A stretch of DNA of 36,351 nucleotides from Chloroflexota bacterium (GCA_018823415.1 JAHJIN010000091.1:1-36351), one strand, 5' to 3'. Positions 15,678-23,174 are shown, counted from the first letter of the stretch. The notes: generated by a model from the sequence alone, not told the origin. A program made the numbers and translations.

Positions 15678-16334
15678 CAATTCCGCAGGATTAGCAAATG
15701 AACACCAAACTGAAAGGAGACATAGCCGAGCAGGCCGCCATACTTGAAGCACTAAGGCATGGTTGGGGAGTGCTTTGTCCCGTCGGAGATCGACTACCTT
15801 ATGACTTGGTATTCGATGTCGGAGGCAAGCTCGTCAAGGTTCAGGTCAAATGCGCTTGGTTTGATGATTCACGCCAGAACCATGTGGTTGACAATCGACG
15901 CACCAAGACAAATCGGCGCAAGATGGTACGCGATGAATATCAACCATCGGATTTTGATTTTGCGCTGGCCTATGTCCCCGACTTGGACCTCTTCTATGTC
16001 TTTCCAGTGGACGTGTTCATCAGCTACGCCAGCGAGATTCACATGGTCGAAGCTGGCAAACGGCAGCGGAAACCGCTATCCGCTGATTACCGAGATGCTT
16101 GGGAGCTAATCCTGCAATGGGCTGCACATGAGGAAACTCGTGTGTGATACCTGTCAAACTCGGGGAAACCTCTAGCGGTGGCAATCCCGAGCCAAGCTCT
16201 GAGGCACAAAAGCCCAGAGAAGGTGTAGAGACTTGATGGCAGGCACCCTAACGGCGGCATTAGCCGGTCCGAGGGTGAAGGGAAAGTCCAGACCACAAAC
16301 TGCTTAGCCAGGCAGCGAAAGCTGTAGTGGGATG
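15678..16334 (+). ncRNA. Group I intron in tRNA-fMet, cyanobacterial tRNA-intron (IC3) type
   Basis: 657 bases; the core can be read by eye. P1: exon GCT pairs with the guide GGC at 16120-16122, extended by a perfect 11-bp helix GCAGGATTAGC (15685-15695) with GCTAATCCTGC (16105-16115). P2: CACATGAG (16125-16132), GAAA loop, CTCGTGTG (16137-16144). P3: CCTGTC (16150-16155) with GGCAGG (16238-16243). P4: CTCGGG (16159-16164) with CCCGAG (16186-16191), inside the conserved block AATCCCGAGCCAAGC. P6a: CTCTG/CAGAG. P7: GACT (16230-16233) with AGTC (16285-16288). P8: CACCCT (16244-16249) with AGGGTG (16272-16277). The order and the conserved Q, R and S elements match the tRNA introns of cyanobacteria. 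It is clearly richer in A+T than the surrounding genes, as expected for acquired DNA. Confidence 0.93.
15698..16147 (+). CDS. Intron-encoded homing endonuclease, I-Ssp6803I-like (PD-(D/E)xK)
   Basis: 149 residues, almost the length of I-Ssp6803I (150), the enzyme encoded in the tRNA-fMet intron of Synechocystis. The active-site pattern is present: Glu11 in G-D-I-A-E-Q-A-A, Asp36 in L-P-Y-D-L-V-F-D, Gln49 and Lys51 in K-V-Q-V-K-C-A, an E...D...QxK version of the restriction-enzyme fold. The numbering agrees with what I recall for I-Ssp6803I. Such enzymes cut intronless tRNA-fMet alleles so that repair copies the intron. The ATG follows AGGA by 7 bases. Start and stop are tied into intron structure: the ribosome binding site is inside extended P1, and the last codons encode the P1 guide and all of P2, with the TGA directly after P2. 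Codon use is less GC-biased than in neighbours. Confidence 0.92.
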   Translation: MNTKLKGDIAEQAAILEALRHGWGVLCPVGDRLPYDLVFDVGGKLVKVQVKCAWFDDSRQNHVVDNRRTKTNRRKMVRDEYQPSDFDFALAYVPDLDLFYVFPVDVFISYASEIHMVEAGKRQRKPLSADYRDAWELILQWAAHEETRV

Positions 16335-16383
16335 CATAACCCAAAGGTCGTTGGTTCGAATCCAACCCCCGCAACCAAAAAAT

Positions 16384-16425
16384 AACAATGGCCTATGGCG
16401 GCGCAAGCAGCCGTAGGCCATTGTT
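16384..16425. terminator. Long inverted repeat between the two tRNA genes
   Basis: AACAATGGCCTATGGC (16384-16399) pairs with GCCGTAGGCCATTGTT (16410-16425), 16 bp with one mismatch around a 10-base loop. On the plus strand no T-run follows, so it may act as a processing or pausing signal after tRNA-fMet. On the minus strand it is followed by a T-run and would terminate antisense transcripts. Confidence 0.6.
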
Positions 16426-16432
16426 GCCGCTA

Positions 16433-16507
16433 GGCGACGTAGCTCAGTGGTAGAGCAGGGGACTCATAAGCCCTTGGTCGTTGGTTCAAATCCGACCGTC
16501 GCCACCA
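16433..16507 (+). tRNA. tRNA with CAU anticodon, probably elongator tRNA-Met
   Basis: 75 bases with encoded CCA: acceptor GGCGACG/CGTCGCC, D stem GCTC/GAGC, anticodon loop CTCATAA, T loop TTCAAAT. The anticodon stem has an A-G mismatch next to the loop (A31-G39) and a G-T pair at its outer end. The acceptor resembles elongator tRNA-Met, while the D and anticodon arms also resemble the minor tRNA-Ile(CAU) whose C34 is changed to lysidine. The lysidine synthase gene tilS follows directly, so the Ile2 identity cannot be excluded. Confidence 0.9.
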
Positions 16508-16515
16508 ATGACGAC

Positions 16516-16544
16516 AAACGGCTCCCCACACGGGGGGCCGTTTT
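16516..16544 (+). terminator. Rho-independent terminator after the tRNA genes
   Basis: AAACGGCTCCCC (16516-16527) pairs with GGGGGGCCGTTT (16532-16543) and is followed by T. It closes the tRNA transcript 9 bases after the second tRNA. Confidence 0.85.
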
Positions 16545-16562
16545 GCATCGGGAGTCCTGTGT

Positions 16563-18080
16563 ATGAGCACTATCCCGGCCAAGGTCCGCGCCTTGATCGA
16601 CGAGCAGCACCTGGTGCAGCCCGGCGACACGCTGGTGGTCGCCGTGTCCGGGGGGCCAGATTCCGTCTGCCTGCTCCACGTCCTACGCGAACTGTGCGCC
16701 GCCTACGGTCTGCACCTGCACGTGGCGCACCTCAACCACCAACTGCGCGGGGCCGCTAGCGACGAGGATGCGGTGTTCGTGGCCCGGTTGGCCGCCGAGT
16801 GGGGCATCCCTGCCACCGTGTCCGCCTACGACGTGCCGGCGTATCAGCAAGCCCACGGCCTGTCGATGGAAGCGGCGGCCCGCGAGGTCCGCCATGTCTT
16901 TCTGGCCGGCGTAGCCGCCGCAACCGGGGCCGCCGGCGTGGCCCTGGGCCACACCGCCAGCGACCAGGTGGAGACGGTCGTCATCCATTGGCTGCGGGGC
17001 GCCGGTCCGGCCGGCCTGCGCGGGATGCTGCCCGACCAAACCATGCGTATCCCGCCCCTGGTCCCCCCTATTGTAGGACAAGATGACACGCGCCGCGTGT
17101 CCCACGTGCGCCTCATTCGCCCGCTGCTCGCCGTCACCCGCGCTGAGGTACAGACCTACTGCGCGGTACACCATCTACCCTTCCGCGACGACGTCTCCAA
17201 CCTGGATGAGACCATCCTGCGCAACCGCGTGCGGCGCCAACTGCTCCCGGTCCTGCGCGATTATAACCCCGGCCTGGACGATACCATCCGGCGCTCGGCC
17301 ACCGCCATGGCCGAGGTCAGCCGCTTTCTCCAGGACCAGGTAAACGCCACATGGCCGGCCATCGTGCGTGACGAACGTCCCGGCGCCATCGCCTTTGACC
17401 GGCCCACCTGGCAGTCGCTTGACCCGGTCATCCAGCGCGGGCTGGTGCGCGAGGCCGTAAGCCGGCTCTTGTGGGGCGCGCCACTGGACCTGGGCTGGGA
17501 CCACGCGGAGGCTGTGCTAAACCTTGCGGCCCGGAGCCATGTCGGCGCAGAAACCCACCTGCTCCACGACCTGGTGGCCGTTTTGGACCACGACGCGCTG
17601 GTCCTGGGCCATCCAGATGCCCTGGCCGTGCCGCCAGATGGCTTGTGCCTCACGGTGGACCGGCTGGCGCTGCACGTGCCCGGCTGCACCCGGCTCCCGG
17701 CCACCACCTGGTCCCTGGAAATCACCTGTCTTCAGGGGCCAGTTCCGGCCCTCGACGCGCTGGACCCGCCGCCGTCGGCCTACTGCGTGTACCTGGACGC
17801 GGACCGGGCCGGCGCCGACCTGGCCCTGCGTCGCCGGCGGGCCGGCGACCGCTTGCGACCCCTGGGCCTGGGCGGGACGCGCAAGCTTAAAGACGTGCTC
17901 ATCGACGCCCACGTGCCCCGGCGCTGGCGCGACGGCGTACCGCTGCTGGTCGATGCCGCCGACCGCATCCTGTGGGTGGTCGGGCACCAGATCGCCGAAG
18001 ATGTGCGCATATCGCCCCAGACGCAGCGAGTGATTCGCCTGCACATCACGAATGAACCAAATCGGCCGAATCACTGTTAA
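16563..18080 (+). CDS. tilS: tRNA(Ile)-lysidine synthase
   Basis: 505 residues, PP-loop ATPase. The ATP motif VAVSGGPDS is at about 27-34. L-H-V-A-H-L-N-H-Q-L-R-G and a D-Q-V-E-T-V-V block follow, then F-R-D-D-V-S-N-L-D-E-T-I-L-R-N-R-V-R, the TilS signature that contacts tRNA. The C-terminal substrate-binding region has R-R-R-R-A-G-D-R-L-R-P-L-G-L-G-G-T-R-K-L-K-D-V-L-I-D-A-H-V-P. It attaches lysine to C34 of tRNA-Ile(CAU), changing its decoding from AUG to AUA. The usual A-H-H-A-D-D-Q motif reads G-H-T-A-S-D-Q here, a substitution at one acidic position. GGGAG lies about 9 bases before the ATG. It follows a CAU tRNA and the tRNA terminator. Confidence 0.95.
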   Translation: MSTIPAKVRALIDEQHLVQPGDTLVVAVSGGPDSVCLLHVLRELCAAYGLHLHVAHLNHQLRGAASDEDAVFVARLAAEWGIPATVSAYDVPAYQQAHGLSMEAAAREVRHVFLAGVAAATGAAGVALGHTASDQVETVVIHWLRGAGPAGLRGMLPDQTMRIPPLVPPIVGQDDTRRVSHVRLIRPLLAVTRAEVQTYCAVHHLPFRDDVSNLDETILRNRVRRQLLPVLRDYNPGLDDTIRRSATAMAEVSRFLQDQVNATWPAIVRDERPGAIAFDRPTWQSLDPVIQRGLVREAVSRLLWGAPLDLGWDHAEAVLNLAARSHVGAETHLLHDLVAVLDHDALVLGHPDALAVPPDGLCLTVDRLALHVPGCTRLPATTWSLEITCLQGPVPALDALDPPPSAYCVYLDADRAGADLALRRRRAGDRLRPLGLGGTRKLKDVLIDAHVPRRWRDGVPLLVDAADRILWVVGHQIAEDVRISPQTQRVIRLHITNEPNRPNHC

Positions 18081-18118
18081 TACAGCGTCGCGCATGTCTG
18101 GTCAGGCCCGGCAAAGTG

Positions 18119-18127
18119 TGGTATAAT
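18119..18127 (+). promoter_or_regulatory. Extended -10 promoter of the ABC permease operon
   Basis: GTGGTATAAT has TATAAT at 18122-18127 with a TG dinucleotide one base upstream. The -35 region near 18099-18104 is poor, which fits an extended -10 promoter. It is 45 bases before the permease ATG. The element is the same as that before the gene at 445. Confidence 0.65.
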
Positions 18128-18171
18128 CCCCCCTGACCACACATCGAAACCTATCCAGGGAACACCGGCTC

Positions 18172-19104
18172 ATGATCATTGTCTACTTGGCCAAACGCGC
18201 TGCCCTCTATCTCGTGATCCTGCTGGCGATCATTGTGTTTTTTATCCCAGCCCTGTATCTCATCCAGGCCACCAATGCCCCCAACTATTCCTACGGCCAG
18301 GCGTTGGCCGATGGGCTGCAGCACGTGGCAAACTATTTTGTGTCGGTCCTGCAAGGCAACTGGGGTGTCGTATGGCCCGACGCCGACCCCCAGGCCGTAA
18401 CGCGCACCATCACCGAGGCCTATGTGCGAAGCATGGGCCTGCTCCTGGTATCCCTGACGCTGGGTTCGTCGGCGGGCATCCTGCTGGGGACCATCGCGGC
18501 GGTGACGCGCCGGTCCAGCGTCTCGCTCGCCACCCTCGGCCTGTCCATCCTGGGCATTTCGGCCCCGGCGTTTTTCCTGGCCGTTGTCCTGCAGGCGAGC
18601 GTGGTGAACTTTAACACGGCCACGGGCATCCGGCTGGTCACGGTGGGCGGCTTTGGCTGGGATGAGCACCTGATCCTGCCGGCCATTGTGCTGGCGGCCC
18701 GGCCTATGGCCCAGTTGGCCCGGGTGACCTTTGTGACGTTGACGCGCGTATTGAACCAGGACTATATCCGCACCGCGTTAGCCAAGGGCCTGTCTACCAA
18801 CCAGATGCTGCGCCGCCACGCCCTCAGAAACGCTGCCATCCCCATCCTCACGGCCATGGGCGTGAGCCTGCGCTTTTCCCTGAGCACACTGCCCGTGGTC
18901 GAAGTGCTCTTTTCATGGCCGGGGATCGGCTACCGATTCGTGTCGGACCTAGGCCTATTGCGAAACCAGCGCCCACAAGACCCGGCCACGCTTGTCACCA
19001 TTGTCCTGCTCATGGGCCTCACGTTCATCGTGGTCAACCTGCTACTAGACGTCGGCTATCGCTTCCTGGACCCACGTCTGCGCGATAGTGCCACCCGGCT
19101 CTAG
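18172..19104 (+). CDS. ABC transporter permease, oligo/dipeptide (DppB/OppB) type
   Basis: 310 residues with an N-terminal membrane helix (Y-L-A-K-R-A-A-L-Y-L-V-I-L-L-A-I-I-V-F-F) and five more hydrophobic segments. The cytoplasmic EAA loop that docks the ATPase is DYIRTALAKGLSTNQMLRRH followed by A-L-R-N-A-A-I-P-I-L-T-A-M-G. The C-terminal part F-S-W-P-G-I-G-Y-R-F is typical of DppB. It is the first half of a peptide-type importer whose second permease follows; the ATPase and binding-protein genes are not in this window. The transported substrate is unknown. Its periplasmic loop (about residues 30-80) is shorter than in classical DppB. Confidence 0.9.
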   Translation: MIIVYLAKRAALYLVILLAIIVFFIPALYLIQATNAPNYSYGQALADGLQHVANYFVSVLQGNWGVVWPDADPQAVTRTITEAYVRSMGLLLVSLTLGSSAGILLGTIAAVTRRSSVSLATLGLSILGISAPAFFLAVVLQASVVNFNTATGIRLVTVGGFGWDEHLILPAIVLAARPMAQLARVTFVTLTRVLNQDYIRTALAKGLSTNQMLRRHALRNAAIPILTAMGVSLRFSLSTLPVVEVLFSWPGIGYRFVSDLGLLRNQRPQDPATLVTIVLLMGLTFIVVNLLLDVGYRFLDPRLRDSATRL

Positions 19105-19114
19105 CGCCCCTGCT

Positions 19115-19201
19115 AAGAAACTTGGGATCTGCGTTGAACTAGCGTGACGCATACTTGAAGTTTCTTGTCGAAAAAACTGTCCGACGCGACAGCGTCGGAC
19201 T
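19115..19201 (+). repeat. Two stacked inverted repeats between the permease genes
   Basis: AAGAAACTT near 19115 pairs with AAGTTTCTT near 19158, with GCGT/ACGC nested inside. A second perfect repeat, GTCCGACGC-GACA-GCGTCGGAC, lies at 19180-19201. They fill most of the 129-base gap and could attenuate or process the transcript between the two genes. Confidence 0.6.
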
Positions 19202-19233
19202 ATTTCCCTTATCCTATTCAGCGAGCAATCAAC

Positions 19234-21672
19234 ATGGCCGCACCTGACGAAAAACAACGAGAAACCTGGCAGCGACAGGCCCAGGAACGCCGCCAGCGCC
19301 ACGTCAAGGCGTGGTTGACGGACGTGTTCACCAACGCCCCACTGCTGCTGGGATTGCTGCTGGTGGGTGGGCTGCTGTTTGTGGCCATGTACGCCCAAGA
19401 CCTGGCCCCGCGCAACCCACTCGAAGTGCGGCCCGTCATGACCATCGACGGGCAGCGAACCGTACCACCCTATGTCCCGTCCGACACCTTTCCGTTGGGC
19501 AGCGATCCGCAAGGCCGCGACATTCTGAGCCAGATCCTCTATGGCACACGCCAGACGTTGCTGATCTGCGCCCTGGTGGTGCTGGCGCGCCTGGTAACCG
19601 GGCTATTGCTGGGAGCCATCGCCGGGTGGTATCAGGACTCGCGGGCCGACCGGCTCATCATGAGCGTGGGCGAGTTCATGTCGGCCTTTCCGGTCCTCAT
19701 CCTGGCCATTGTCCTCATCCTGCTGCTCGACATTCGGCGCGGGCTGCCCACGTTCATCATCGCCCTGGGCATGGTGGGTTGGGCCGAGGTGGCCCAGTAT
19801 TTCCGCAGCGAGTTTATCGTCATCAAGGAACAACCCTATATCGAAGGGGCGCGCGTTTTGGGCCTGAGCAGACTGAGCACGCTTTTTCGCCATGCCTTGC
19901 CCAACGTCATCCCCTCGCTGGTAGCCCTCACCGCCCTGGAGATGAGCGCCGCCCTGTTGATCCTGGGCGAGCTGGGCTTTTTGAATATCTTTATCGGCAG
20001 TGGGACCATCAGCACGGACATTTCTGACCGGCCCACCTCGTACCTGGACGTGCCTGAATGGGGCGGCATGTTGGCCGGCTCCTGGCGCTTTATCCGGAAC
20101 AAGACGTGGATCCCGCTATACCCGGCCGTTGCCTTTTTCATCGCCATCTTTGCCTTCAATCTGCTGGGCGAGGGCCTGCGCCGGCTCATCGAACGAGGCC
20201 GCGTGCCGGTCCACGTGTTCTACAGCAAGCATACCTTTGCCATCATTGCCGCCATCGCGCTGACGTTCATGACCGTGATGAACAACGTCGGCCCGCGAGC
20301 CGACATGATGCGCGTGGCCTTTGCCTTTGACGAGCAACGCGCCCTCGCCTCCATCACCGAGTTGGCCGGGGGCGACTATGGGGGCCGGCGCACCGGTAGC
20401 CCCGAGGAACAGGGCGCCGCCGAATGGATCGCCAGCCAGTTCCAGGAACTGGGCCTGAAGCCAATGGGCGATGACGACACCTACTTCCAGGCGTTTCCGG
20501 TCAACTATCAAGAGCTTGCAGCCACGCCCACACTGGTCATCGAGGACAAGGACAATCAGCCGGTATTGGTCGGCGAGCATCGGGGCAACTTTCGTGAGAT
20601 CGTGGGCTATAACGCCGGCGAAGGGCAGGCCGAGCACGCCGAGATCGTGTTCATCGGCGGCGGCCGCTATGATTTCAAGCTCAAGATCGACGATATGACA
20701 AACATGAACCTGCAAGGCCGGGTGCTCATGACCACCGGGGCCGGTGGCATCTATGAAATCGCGGCACGAGCCGTGGAGCACGGCGCCGTGGGCATTTTGC
20801 TGCCCACACCCAACGAAACCCGCACGCAAATGAAGGGTTCGTATCAGAACGACGAGGCCGAGCCACGCCTCCCGGTCTTTGTCATCTCGGAAGAGATGGC
20901 TGACACGATCCTGGCCCCCACCGGCCGCCACATGCAGGACCTGTGGACCATGGAGCAGCGTGGTGATATCTTGCCGCGGTTTGGCACCGGCTCGCGCGCG
21001 TCCATGAGCCTGGAACTAGAGCGTCACCCGGCCACATCGCACAACGTGCTGGGCTACTGGCCCGGCGCAGACCCCAACTATGCCTGGCAAACCGTCGTCA
21101 TCTGCGGCCACTATGACCACCTGGGCCAGGACCCCGACGGCACGGTGTTTCACGGTGCCTACGACAACGCTTCTGGCGTGGCCGTGGGCCTCGAGATTGC
21201 GCGGCTGTGGCGCGAGCAAGGTTTTCAGCCACAGCGCAGCGTGCTGTTTGCTGCCTGGGGCGGTGAGGAGCAGGGTCTGATCGGCTCGTACTATTTCACT
21301 CAGCACCCCACCTCGCGGCTGCCGCTGGGCAACGTCACGGCAGTGCTCAACATTGACGCGGTGGGCCGGGGCTATCCCAACGACCTGTCCATCACCAAGC
21401 CCGGCGTGCCTGAGGCCCGCGTGCTCTACTTTTTGGTGCAAGAGGCGGCCCAGCGCATGGGCGTGGGGACCCGCGAGCCCGGCTATGCCGGCGGCAGCGA
21501 CCACGTCCCGTTTATGGAATTGAGCATTCCAGGGGTCCTGGTGATCCAGGATGGCGACCTGAACGCCCTGCACATGCCGTCGGACACGGTGGCCAACATC
21601 CAGCTAAACCTGCTGGATGAGGCCGGCGAAGTGGCAGCCCTGGCGGCCATGATGGTATCAGTGGGGCATTGA
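19234..21672 (+). CDS. DppC-type ABC permease fused to an M28 zinc peptidase
   Basis: 812 residues in two parts. Residues 1-320 are a DppC-type permease: a transmembrane helix at 36-53, then F-P-L-G-S-D-x-x-G-R-D-I-L-S (about 86-99), and the EAA loop E-Q-P-Y-I-E-G-A-R-V-L-G near 199-210. After another helix (about 333-350) comes an M28 peptidase with a PA-like insert (about 430-560). Its zinc ligands and catalytic residues are complete: His626 (GHYDHLG), Asp644 (YDNASG), Glu678/Glu679 (GGEEQG), Asp708 (N-I-D-A-V-G) and His780 (A-L-H-M-P-S-D-T). The peptidase would lie outside the membrane and could trim peptides as they are imported. I start at ATG 19234, since an in-frame TTG at 19165 would place the GTCCGACGC hairpin inside the gene. 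No strong ribosome binding site precedes either start. Confidence 0.9.
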   Translation: MAAPDEKQRETWQRQAQERRQRHVKAWLTDVFTNAPLLLGLLLVGGLLFVAMYAQDLAPRNPLEVRPVMTIDGQRTVPPYVPSDTFPLGSDPQGRDILSQILYGTRQTLLICALVVLARLVTGLLLGAIAGWYQDSRADRLIMSVGEFMSAFPVLILAIVLILLLDIRRGLPTFIIALGMVGWAEVAQYFRSEFIVIKEQPYIEGARVLGLSRLSTLFRHALPNVIPSLVALTALEMSAALLILGELGFLNIFIGSGTISTDISDRPTSYLDVPEWGGMLAGSWRFIRNKTWIPLYPAVAFFIAIFAFNLLGEGLRRLIERGRVPVHVFYSKHTFAIIAAIALTFMTVMNNVGPRADMMRVAFAFDEQRALASITELAGGDYGGRRTGSPEEQGAAEWIASQFQELGLKPMGDDDTYFQAFPVNYQELAATPTLVIEDKDNQPVLVGEHRGNFREIVGYNAGEGQAEHAEIVFIGGGRYDFKLKIDDMTNMNLQGRVLMTTGAGGIYEIAARAVEHGAVGILLPTPNETRTQMKGSYQNDEAEPRLPVFVISEEMADTILAPTGRHMQDLWTMEQRGDILPRFGTGSRASMSLELERHPATSHNVLGYWPGADPNYAWQTVVICGHYDHLGQDPDGTVFHGAYDNASGVAVGLEIARLWREQGFQPQRSVLFAAWGGEEQGLIGSYYFTQHPTSRLPLGNVTAVLNIDAVGRGYPNDLSITKPGVPEARVLYFLVQEAAQRMGVGTREPGYAGGSDHVPFMELSIPGVLVIQDGDLNALHMPSDTVANIQLNLLDEAGEVAALAAMMVSVGH

Positions 21673-21696
21673 AACCGGACTGCCCCCAGAAGCAAG

Positions 21697-21752
21697 AGGC
21701 CTCCGAGGTTTCAGGCGAACCGCAGGTTCGCACAACCTCGGAGGCCTTTTTT
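21697..21752 (+). terminator. Rho-independent terminator after the permease-peptidase gene
   Basis: AGGCCTCCGAGGTT (21697-21710) pairs with AACCTCGGAGGCCT (21734-21747), followed by a T-run to 21752. A smaller hairpin GCGAACC/GGTTCGC sits in the loop. It separates the convergent folC genes. Confidence 0.93.
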
Positions 21753-21766
21753 GGGAGCAAATGGAG

Positions 21767-23152
21767 CTAATAGGGCACCGGGTCGCGCCATTCGGACCCG
21801 GGCGCGCCATAGACAGCCCGGGCCTCGGCGGCCACGAACAGCGACCCGGTGACGCATACCAGGTCGGCCGAGTCAGCCAGACTGCCAGCCAGTTCTAGGG
21901 CCTGGCTCACCGTCTCGGTCGCCAGCGCCGGGATGCCCCGGGCCGCCACACCCGCCTGCACGGTGGCCCGGTCCACGGCCCGGGGATGCCGGGCCTGCGT
22001 CACCACAACGTCCGGGGGATCGTGCCGGGCCACCGATGACACCACCGGCAACAGGGCGTCCAGGATGTCGTCCAGGTTGTGGCCCTGCGACAGGCCCAGC
22101 ACCAGGATGATGCGCCGGGGCCGGAATACGTCCACCAGAGCCGCCGCCAGTTTGCTCGCCGAGTCGCCGTTGTGCGCGCCATCAGCCACCACCCACGGCC
22201 GGCGCCCCAACACCTCCAGCCGGGCCGGCCAATACACCCCTACCAGGCCCCTGCGAATCGCTGCCTCAGCCAGGCCCAGTTGGGCACCCAATTGGGCAGC
22301 GGCAGCGACGGCGGCCGCAACGGCGGCAGCGGCATTAAGGGCCTGAAACTCGCCCACGAGCGGCAGGTGCAGATCCGCAAAAGCACGGTTCGGACCCGCC
22401 ACATCAAACCGCAGGCCCTCGGGCGTCGACTCGCGCACCGCCCACGTCCAATCATGGCCTATCAGCGTCAGCGGCGCGCTGCGCGCCTGGCACGCTGCCT
22501 GGATGACCGCCAGGGCCTCGGCCGGCTGCGGCGCGATGATGGCCGGCACGCCGGGCTTGATGATGCCGGCTTTTTTTTCGGCGATGGCCGCCAGCGTGTC
22601 CCCCAGAATGGCGGTATGATCCAGGCTGATGGGCGTGATGACCGACAGCACCGGATCCACCACGTTGGTGGCGTCGAGCGAACCGCCCAGCCCGGCCTCG
22701 AGCACGGCCACGTCCACGCCGGCCTGGGCGAAATAGAGCAGCGCCAGGGCCGTGGTGATCTCGAACGCGGTGAGGCAGGGAGCGGTGCTGTCGGCATTCA
22801 CCACATCGACCGCCGGGACCAGATGGGCGATGAGCCGGGCGAACTCGGACTCGGGGATGAGGGCATCGCCCACGCGAATGCGCTCGCGGTAGGTGTGCAG
22901 GTGCGGCGAGGTGTATAGCCCGGCGCGCTGGCCGGCCGCCGTCAGGATGCCGGTCAGCATCGCCGCCGTGGAGCCTTTGCCCTTGGTGCCGGCCACCTGC
23001 ACCGTGCGGAACCGATCCTGGGGCCGGCCTAGCTGGTCCAGCAGGCGACGCACCCGGTCCAGGTCATAGAACGCCGGCTCGTAGGCGGCGAACCGCTGCC
23101 GCTCATAGTCGGTCAAGCTCAAGAGATAGCGCAGCGCCTCGGCATAGTTCAC
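21767..23152 (-). CDS. folC: Folylpolyglutamate synthase / dihydrofolate synthase, copy 1
   Basis: 461 residues, Mur-ligase family. The P-loop VAGTKGKGSTAAML and G-L-Y-T-S-P-H-L-H-T-Y-R-E-R-I follow the family order, then V-L-E-A-G-L-G-G-S-L-D-A-T-N-V, I-S-L-D-H-T-A-I-L-G-D-T, A-E-K-K-A-G-I-I-K-P and V-A-D-G-A-H-N-G-D-S. FolC adds glutamate to folates and, in bifunctional forms, joins glutamate to dihydropteroate. The G-L-G-G-S-L-D-A-T-N motif has Ser where the second copy has Arg. I choose GTG 23152 because V-N-Y-A-E-A-L-R-Y-L-L-S lines up with the start of the second copy and GGAG lies upstream; the longer frame to 23245 runs into that copy. It follows the second copy by 22 bases. Confidence 0.92.
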   Translation of the reverse strand: MNYAEALRYLLSLTDYERQRFAAYEPAFYDLDRVRRLLDQLGRPQDRFRTVQVAGTKGKGSTAAMLTGILTAAGQRAGLYTSPHLHTYRERIRVGDALIPESEFARLIAHLVPAVDVVNADSTAPCLTAFEITTALALLYFAQAGVDVAVLEAGLGGSLDATNVVDPVLSVITPISLDHTAILGDTLAAIAEKKAGIIKPGVPAIIAPQPAEALAVIQAACQARSAPLTLIGHDWTWAVRESTPEGLRFDVAGPNRAFADLHLPLVGEFQALNAAAAVAAAVAAAAQLGAQLGLAEAAIRRGLVGVYWPARLEVLGRRPWVVADGAHNGDSASKLAAALVDVFRPRRIILVLGLSQGHNLDDILDALLPVVSSVARHDPPDVVVTQARHPRAVDRATVQAGVAARGIPALATETVSQALELAGSLADSADLVCVTGSLFVAAEARAVYGAPGSEWRDPVPY

Positions 23153-23174
23153 GATTGTCTGGACTCCGATGAGA

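Larger units (their letters stand above)
15646..16377 (+). tRNA. Initiator tRNA-fMet(CAU), split by a group I intron
   Basis: Exon 1 is 15646-15677 and exon 2 is 16335-16377; joined they give a 75-base tRNA with encoded CCA. Initiator hallmarks are present: C1 facing A72 (unpaired acceptor end), acceptor GCGGGG/CCCCGC, and three G-C pairs closing the anticodon stem (GGG/CCC) around the loop CTCATAA. The D stem is GAGC/GCTC and the T arm contains GGTTCGAATCC. The intron lies between U33 and C34, directly 5' of the anticodon. Exon 1 ends in T and the intron ends in G, as group I splicing requires. Without splicing the tRNA cannot fold its anticodon arm, so the intron must be removed for translation initiation unless another fMet gene exists elsewhere. 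Confidence 0.95.

Noticed and set aside
16087-16374. Minus-strand open frame over the intron 3' end and tRNA (R-G-L-D-S-N-Q-R-P-L-G-Y)
   Set aside because: This peptide is the classic artefact of translating a tRNA gene backwards; the DNA is explained by the tRNA-fMet exon and intron core.
15646-16377. Possibility that the split tRNA is an assembly error or a simple insertion element
   Set aside because: The ends fit group I splice rules exactly and the intron core and homing endonuclease are both complete.
16430-16679. Minus-strand open frames with R-R-S-D-L-N-Q-R-P-R-A and F-E-P-T-T-K-G-L
   Set aside because: Antisense of the second CAU tRNA and of the tilS start; same artefact.
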